Positions 59,283 through 64,000 of a stretch of 64,000 nt of DNA are shown piece by piece (position 1 is the first letter of the stretch; the number at the start of each line of letters is the position of its first letter). The stretch is from Rudaea cellulosilytica DSM 22992. GTDB lineage: Bacteria; Pseudomonadota; Gammaproteobacteria; Xanthomonadales; Rhodanobacteraceae. The translations under genes and the position numbers were made by a program. A model generated the notes under the pieces. That model did not search any database, was not told the origin of the DNA, and saw only the letters and a program-made list of their open reading frames with translations. The stretch spans positions 471,652 to 535,651 of the forward strand of contig NZ_KB899241.1 of assembly GCF_000378125.1 (NCBI RefSeq), written 5' to 3'.

Positions 59283-60409
59283 TGCGCGGCGCCAGCACCA
59301 CCAGCTCTTGGTTCCAACGCTACCTGCTGCCCGGCTTCGCCTTCAAGGCCGTGATCATCGGCGGCGGCTACGCCACCGGACGCGAACTCGCCGAATTTTT
59401 CCTGCCGGCCGGCCCCTGGGGCGGACTCGCCGCGATGGTGTTCGCGATGCTCGTATGGAGCCTGGTCTGCATTGCCACGTTCCTGTTCGCCCGTGCATAC
59501 GGCGCGCGCGACTATTTGAGTTTCTTCCGCGCGTTGCTCGGCCGCGGTTGGGTCGTCTTCGAGGCAGCCTATCTGATCTTCGTCGTGCTGATCCTCGCCG
59601 TGTTCGGCGCCGCGGCGGGCGAAATCGGCGCGGCGCTGACCGGGCTGCCGCACCTGATCGGCACACTAGCCCTGCTCGTCGCGATCGCAGGCTTTGCGAT
59701 GTTCGGCAACGCCTCGGTCGAGCGCCTGTTCAAATACGTGTCGTTCCTGCTTTACGGCGTCTACTTCCTGTTCGTGATCCTCGCGTTCACGCGCTTCGGC
59801 GATCGCATCGCGGCCGGTTTCGCGAGCAATGCGCCGGCAACAGCTAACTGGGCGCTCGGCGGCATCACCTATGCCAGCTACAACATCATCGGTGCGGTCG
59901 TCATCCTGCCGGTGCTGCGTCATCTGCGCAGTGATCGCGATGCCGTCGTTGCCGGCGCGATTGCCGGCCCGCTCGCGATCCTGCCGGCGATTCTGTTCTT
60001 CACCTGCATGATCGCGTTCTATCCGGCGATCGGCGAACAGACACTGCCTTCGGATTTTCTTCTGCGTCAGATGAACCTGCCGCTGTTTCATCTGCTGTTC
60101 CAATTCATGATCTTCGCCGCGCTGCTCGAAAGCGGCACCGGCGCCGTGCATGCGGTCAACGAACGCATCGCAAAGACCTGGCTGGCCGCGCGCGGTACGG
60201 CGCTGTCGGCAGGTGCGCGTCTGCTCATCGCCCTCATCTTGCTCACGATCTGCATGCTGCTCGCCGATCGCATCGGTCTCGTCGCACTGATCGCCAAAGG
60301 CTATCGGCTGCTTGCCGTCCTTTTTCTTCTCGTCTACGTCGTACCTCTGCTGACCGTCGGTGTGGCGCGTCTGCGTCGCCGTCCCACCATTGCCCAGGAG
60401 ATTCCATGA
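59282..60409 (+). CDS. YkvI-like membrane transporter of the APC/LeuT superfamily
   Basis: A 375-residue protein with about ten membrane helices. The start FAFKAVIIGGGYATGRELAE has the unwound-helix glycine pattern seen in YkvI and amino-acid permease relatives, and ANWALGGITYASYNIIGAVV follows in the sixth helix. No YkvI substrate is firmly known to me. In this operon it is a candidate for uptake or export of the free amino acids released by the dipeptidases (inference). TGATG joins it to the POT gene and ATGA to the next gene. Confidence 0.8.
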   Translation: MRGASTTSSWFQRYLLPGFAFKAVIIGGGYATGRELAEFFLPAGPWGGLAAMVFAMLVWSLVCIATFLFARAYGARDYLSFFRALLGRGWVVFEAAYLIFVVLILAVFGAAAGEIGAALTGLPHLIGTLALLVAIAGFAMFGNASVERLFKYVSFLLYGVYFLFVILAFTRFGDRIAAGFASNAPATANWALGGITYASYNIIGAVVILPVLRHLRSDRDAVVAGAIAGPLAILPAILFFTCMIAFYPAIGEQTLPSDFLLRQMNLPLFHLLFQFMIFAALLESGTGAVHAVNERIAKTWLAARGTALSAGARLLIALILLTICMLLADRIGLVALIAKGYRLLAVLFLLVYVVPLLTVGVARLRRRPTIAQEIP

Positions 60410-61980
60410 AACGTTCGCTGCCGCTCGCGTTGCTGATGGCCTGCCCCGTGTTCGCCGCCGCCGCACCACCCGACGGATTCGAACAGCGCGTCGAATCGCT
60501 GCGTAAGGAGATCGGCGTGCCCGGCATGTCGATCTCCATCGTCGAAGGCGGCAAGGTCGTGTTCGCGCAAGGTTTCGGCGTGCGCAAACTCGGCTCGCCC
60601 GAGAAGGTCGACGCCGATACCTTGTTCGATACCGGCTCGACCGGCAAGGCGATGACCGTGGCCGATCTCGCCATCCTTGTCGACGCGGGAAAAATCGGCT
60701 GGGACGACAAGGTCGTCGATCGCCTGCCCGGTTTCCAGATGTACGATGCGTGGGTGACGCGCGAGATGACGATCCGCGACCTGCTCGTGCATCGCAGCGG
60801 CCTCGGTCTCGGCGCGGGCGATCTGATGTTCGTGCCGCGCACCAATCTGTCGCGCGCCGAATCGGTCAAGCGCCTGCGCTACATCAAGCCAGCGACGAGT
60901 TTCCGCAGCGGCTTCGCTTACGACAACGTGCTCTACATGGTCGCCGGTCAGCTCATCGAAGCGGTCACCGGTGAGACCTGGGAACACTTCACCGTCGAAC
61001 ATCTGTTCAAGCCGGCAGGCATGCTGCACGCCGTGGCGGACTCCGAATCGCACTTCGCCGATCCGAACCGCGCATGGCCGCATGCGCGCATGAACGGCGG
61101 TCTGCGCGGCGTGGGCGATCAGCAAGTGCTCGACGAACGCGACGAACTCGGCCGCAACGCCGCGCCAGCCGGCGGACTGTCGATCAGCGCGAACGATCTC
61201 TCGCGCTGGCTGCGCATCCAGCTCGCCGGCGGCAAACTCGTCGACAGCGACGCGCACCTGTTCAGCGAAGCGGCGCAGAGAGAAATGTGGAAACCGATGG
61301 TGCTGCAGCCGATCGCACCGCGCCCCGAATCGCTCAAGGCCACGCAACCGCTGTTCGACACCTACGCACTCGGTTGGGACGTGCGCGACTATCGCGGCAC
61401 GAAGATCATCTGGCACGGCGGCGCGGTGTTCGGCGAGCTGACCGCGGTCGTGCTCGTACCGGACAAGAAGGTCGGCTTCTCGATCACGATCAACAGTGAA
61501 GACGGCGAGATCATCAGCGGCCTGATGTTCGAGCTACTTGATCATTACCTTGGTGCGCCGTCCAGCGACTGGCCGGCCAAGTTCCGCGATTTCAAGAAGC
61601 AGCGCATCGCCGAGGGACTCAAAGCCTACCAGACCAAGGCAGCGACGCCGGCGAAGGTCGGCCCGTCGCTGGCGCTCGCGCGCTACGCCGGTACGTACAA
61701 CGATCCGTGGTACGGCAACATCGACGTCGGCGTCGCCAAGGGCAGGCTGACGATCGATTTCAAATCGACGCCGCGCATGGGCGGCGCGCTCGAGCATTGG
61801 CAATACGACAGCTTCGTCACGCGCTTCGATGACAAGACGATCGAGCCGGCCTATGTCACCTTCGCGATCAACGCCGACGGCAAGGTCGAGCGCGTGACGA
61901 TGAAACCGGTATCGCCGCTGGCCGATTTCAGTTATGACTATCAGGATCTGATGTTCACTCCGGTCGAGGCCAAAAAATGA
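60406..61980 (+). CDS. Serine hydrolase (beta-lactamase family) with DUF3471-type C-terminus
   Basis: A 524-residue exported hydrolase. After a signal peptide (ending VFAAA-AP) the class C-type domain shows SxxK in DTGSTGKAMTVADLAI (about residues 76-91) and the tyrosine motif in SGFAYDNVLYMVAGQLIEAV (YDN, about 172). IIWHGGAVFGELTAVVLVPD supplies the HxG third motif. The last 130 residues (LALARYAGTYNDPWYGNIDV) are lipocalin-like, as in DUF3471 proteins. It is only distantly related to the serine hydrolase at 54953. Overlaps (ATGA) join it to both neighbours. Confidence 0.88.
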   Translation: MKRSLPLALLMACPVFAAAAPPDGFEQRVESLRKEIGVPGMSISIVEGGKVVFAQGFGVRKLGSPEKVDADTLFDTGSTGKAMTVADLAILVDAGKIGWDDKVVDRLPGFQMYDAWVTREMTIRDLLVHRSGLGLGAGDLMFVPRTNLSRAESVKRLRYIKPATSFRSGFAYDNVLYMVAGQLIEAVTGETWEHFTVEHLFKPAGMLHAVADSESHFADPNRAWPHARMNGGLRGVGDQQVLDERDELGRNAAPAGGLSISANDLSRWLRIQLAGGKLVDSDAHLFSEAAQREMWKPMVLQPIAPRPESLKATQPLFDTYALGWDVRDYRGTKIIWHGGAVFGELTAVVLVPDKKVGFSITINSEDGEIISGLMFELLDHYLGAPSSDWPAKFRDFKKQRIAEGLKAYQTKAATPAKVGPSLALARYAGTYNDPWYGNIDVGVAKGRLTIDFKSTPRMGGALEHWQYDSFVTRFDDKTIEPAYVTFAINADGKVERVTMKPVSPLADFSYDYQDLMFTPVEAKK

Positions 61981-63314
61981 TTTTCGCTCCGTTGCGCTTC
62001 ACGTTTCCGCTTGCGCTCACCGCCGCCGTCATCACAGCGCTTGCCGCCACGCCGGCTTCAGCGGCCGGCGACAATGTCGAGGCGCGCGTCGCGCACGTGC
62101 TCGCGACGACGCCGCTGATCGACGGCCACAACGATCTGCCCTGGGAAATCCGCACGCGCTTCAATGGTGACGTGGCAAAGATCGATCTCGCCGCGGACAC
62201 GTCGAAGCTTCCCGCGCCGGCCGGCGAGGCGACGCTGATGACCGACATCCCGCGCCTGCGCGCCGGCCACGTCGGTGGCCAGTTCTGGTCGGTGTGGATT
62301 CCGGTGTCGGTCAAAGGGCCCGAGGCCGTGCAGGTCACGCTCGAGCAGATCGATCTGGTCAAGCGAATGACGGCGCGCTGGCCGCGTGATTTCGCCATGG
62401 CCTACACCGCCGCCGACATCCGCCGCATCCACAAGGAAGGCAAGATCGCCTCGCTGATCGGCGTCGAGGGCGGCCACCAGATCAACAATTCGCTCGCCAT
62501 GCTGCGCGAGTACTACGACGCCGGCGTGCGTTACATGACGCTCACCCACTCGTCGAACACGGACTGGGGCGACTCGGCCACCGATGCGCCCGCGCACCAT
62601 GGCCTCACACCGTTCGGCAAGGAAGTCGTGCGCGAGATGAATCGCCTCGGCATGCTCGTCGATCTTTCGCATGTTTCCGAGGAGACGATGCGCGCGGCGC
62701 TCGATGTGTCGCTGGCGCCGGTGATTTTCTCGCACTCCTCAGCGCGCGCGCTCGACGACCATCCGCGCAACGTTTCCGACGACGTACTGCGCCGCGTCGC
62801 CAAGAACGGCGGCGTGGTCATGGTGAACTTCGCGTTGTCGTACATTTCCGAGGCGCATCGGCACTGGGAGGCCGATCGCGGGGCCGAACAGATGCGCTAC
62901 AACGCTCCGCCGTTCGGCGGTCTGTATATCGGCGATCCCGAACGCGCGAAGGCCGCGCTGGCCGAGTGGGACAAGGCGCATCCGGAGCCGAAGGTTACGC
63001 TCGCCGAAGTCGCCGATCACATCGAACACGTCGTCAAGATCGCCGGCGCCGATCACGTCGGCATCGGCTCGGATTTCGATGGCATGCCATCGGTGCCGCA
63101 GGGCCTCGAGGATGTCGGCAAATATCCGGCCCTGCTCGCCGAACTCGCGCACCGCGGCTGGAGCGATGCCGACCTCGGCAAACTCGCGGGCGGCAATTTG
63201 CTGCGCGCGATGGCCCAGGCCGAAGCGGTCGCGGCGAAGCTGCGCGCCGAGCGCGCGCCGTCGGCGGCCACGCTCGAACAACTCGACCGGCCGCCAGCGA
63301 AGTCCGCGCGCTAG
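61977..63314 (+). CDS. Membrane dipeptidase, M19 family, complete active site
   Basis: A 445-residue exported zinc dipeptidase. The signal peptide ends near PASA-AG. All ligands are visible: HxD in LIDGHNDLPWEIRTRF, the bridging Glu in IGVEGGHQINNSL, and the two His in LVDLSHVSEETM and IFSHSSARALDDHPRN; GIGSDFDG is also present. M19 enzymes cleave L-X-D-Y dipeptides, which fits release of D-Glu from L-Ala-D-Glu. Last gene of the operon; unlike the first-gene homologue it looks fully competent. It overlaps the serine hydrolase stop. Confidence 0.94.
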   Translation: MIFAPLRFTFPLALTAAVITALAATPASAAGDNVEARVAHVLATTPLIDGHNDLPWEIRTRFNGDVAKIDLAADTSKLPAPAGEATLMTDIPRLRAGHVGGQFWSVWIPVSVKGPEAVQVTLEQIDLVKRMTARWPRDFAMAYTAADIRRIHKEGKIASLIGVEGGHQINNSLAMLREYYDAGVRYMTLTHSSNTDWGDSATDAPAHHGLTPFGKEVVREMNRLGMLVDLSHVSEETMRAALDVSLAPVIFSHSSARALDDHPRNVSDDVLRRVAKNGGVVMVNFALSYISEAHRHWEADRGAEQMRYNAPPFGGLYIGDPERAKAALAEWDKAHPEPKVTLAEVADHIEHVVKIAGADHVGIGSDFDGMPSVPQGLEDVGKYPALLAELAHRGWSDADLGKLAGGNLLRAMAQAEAVAAKLRAERAPSAATLEQLDRPPAKSAR

Positions 63315-63386
63315 CTCAGCGTTTTTCTGCGAGAGGGGAAGTGCGCCGCGGCGAATGCAGCCGCCGCGCAGGCGCAATCGCCGCGC

Positions 63387-64000
63387 TCAGCGCGGCGCGT
63401 AGGCGCGCAGGAAGAAATCGACCGTGGCGTTGAGGTGCTCGTCGATCTCGCGCGCGGTCGGCGGCTCGCCGCAGCCGAACTCCATGCGCGCATAGCATTC
63501 GCCCTTGAGCAGACAATAGAACTGCGTCGCGGCGCGATGCATGTCAGGGACGTCGAGCTTACCGACCTCGACTTCCGCGCGCAGGAACGACTCCAGCCCT
63601 TCCTGCACCTTGAGCGGGCCCGCCTGCCAGAACCGGTCGGCCAGCTTCGGTGCGGTGCGTGCATTGGCAATGATGGTGCGATGGATCGCGATCGCGTCCT
63701 CGCTCGTGATGAGATCGAAGAACGCGCGCGCGATGGCAAGCAATTGCTTGCGCAACGGTCCCTTGAGATCGGGACGGAACAGCTCTTCCGGCATCAGCGT
63801 GTCGCACTTGCTGCGCACGGCCTCGGCGAACAGCGTTTCCTTGTCGCGGTAGTGACTATAGACCGTGAGCTTGGATACGCCCGCCTTGTTGGCGATCGCA
63901 TCCATGCTGGTGCCCTCGAAGCCCTGCTTGACGAAAAGCTGCTTGGCCGCCTCGAGGATCGCGGCGCGCTTTTCCATATCTTTCGGGCGGCCGGGGCCGA
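63387..64000 (-). CDS. TetR-family regulator, N-terminus cut by window edge
   Basis: A TetR-type repressor read leftward from the right edge. The HTH is about residues 20-45 counted from MEKRAAILEAAKQLFVKQGF (TSMDAIANKAGVSKLTVYSH, then YRDKETLFAEAV). The ligand-binding C-terminal part contains RTIIANARTAPKLADRFWQA. The first in-frame ATG is at 63977, but the frame stays open to the edge and reads GPGRPKD before it, a common TetR N-terminal motif, so the true start is probably outside the window. It converges with the dipeptide operon; no link between them is shown. Confidence 0.88.
   Translation of the reverse strand, partial: GPGRPKDMEKRAAILEAAKQLFVKQGFEGTSMDAIANKAGVSKLTVYSHYRDKETLFAEAVRSKCDTLMPEELFRPDLKGPLRKQLLAIARAFFDLITSEDAIAIHRTIIANARTAPKLADRFWQAGPLKVQEGLESFLRAEVEVGKLDVPDMHRAATQFYCLLKGECYARMEFGCGEPPTAREIDEHLNATVDFFLRAYAPR

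Overview
The window is 64 kb of GC-rich (roughly two-thirds GC) bacterial chromosome, densely coded, with about 48 protein genes, one intact tRNA and no rRNA or CRISPR. The gene content (MprF, CydP-CydABX, MaeB malic enzyme, single-chain AceE, BirA-CoaX-SPOR block, IPTL-CTERM surface proteins, TonB receptor, DUF1203/DUF2333/DUF3016/DUF937 proteins) suggests a gammaproteobacterium of the Lysobacterales (Xanthomonadales), perhaps Rhodanobacteraceae-like. This placement is inferred from gene families, not from a marker gene.

Layout. 1-9.7 kb: housekeeping genes (trpS cut by the left edge, DeaD-type helicase, arginase, DUF937 protein, 2OG-Fe oxygenase, maeB, cupin). 9.7-18.1 kb: two tandem paralogous methyltransferases, aceE followed by a third methyltransferase, DUF1203, and a GT2 glycosyltransferase that appears to have lost a C-terminal GT4 half just before a 31-bp tandem repeat. 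18.3-20.9 kb: birA, coaX, a SPOR protein and tRNA-Thr(TGT). 20.9-27.5 kb: a two-gene segment (subtilisin-like protease and a repeat-rich IPT/Ig surface protein) bounded by the intact tRNA-Thr and a diverged copy of a tRNA-Thr 3' half, which looks like a decayed integrated island. 27.5-29.9 kb: groESL with a sigma32-like promoter, a CIRCE operator and a strong terminator. 30-44.5 kb: an ATP-grasp protein, cydP-cydA-cydB-cydX, mprF, ppa, a GT39-type transferase, DUF2333, and thiC under a TPP riboswitch, translationally coupled to an Asp-hydroxylase/sulfotransferase fusion. 44.7-49.4 kb: a CadC-like regulator, an IPTL-CTERM protein, a papain-fold hydrolase candidate and a DUF3016 lipoprotein.

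50.4-63.3 kb is the most interesting part: nine same-strand genes, mostly with stop/start overlaps. They are an M19 dipeptidase homologue, a TonB receptor, a DUF1611 protein (DgcN-like), a membrane-anchored serine hydrolase, an enolase-superfamily dipeptide epimerase (DgcA/YkfB-like), a POT-family peptide transporter, a YkvI-like transporter, a second serine hydrolase and a second M19 dipeptidase. A divergent XRE-cupin regulator lies upstream, and an 11-bp perfect inverted repeat overlaps the operon promoter. I read this as a regulon for capture, uptake and breakdown of D-residue dipeptides, most likely L-Ala-D-Glu-type peptidoglycan fragments, with DUF1611 plus the epimerase converting D-Glu to the L-series. 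A TetR regulator runs off the right edge.
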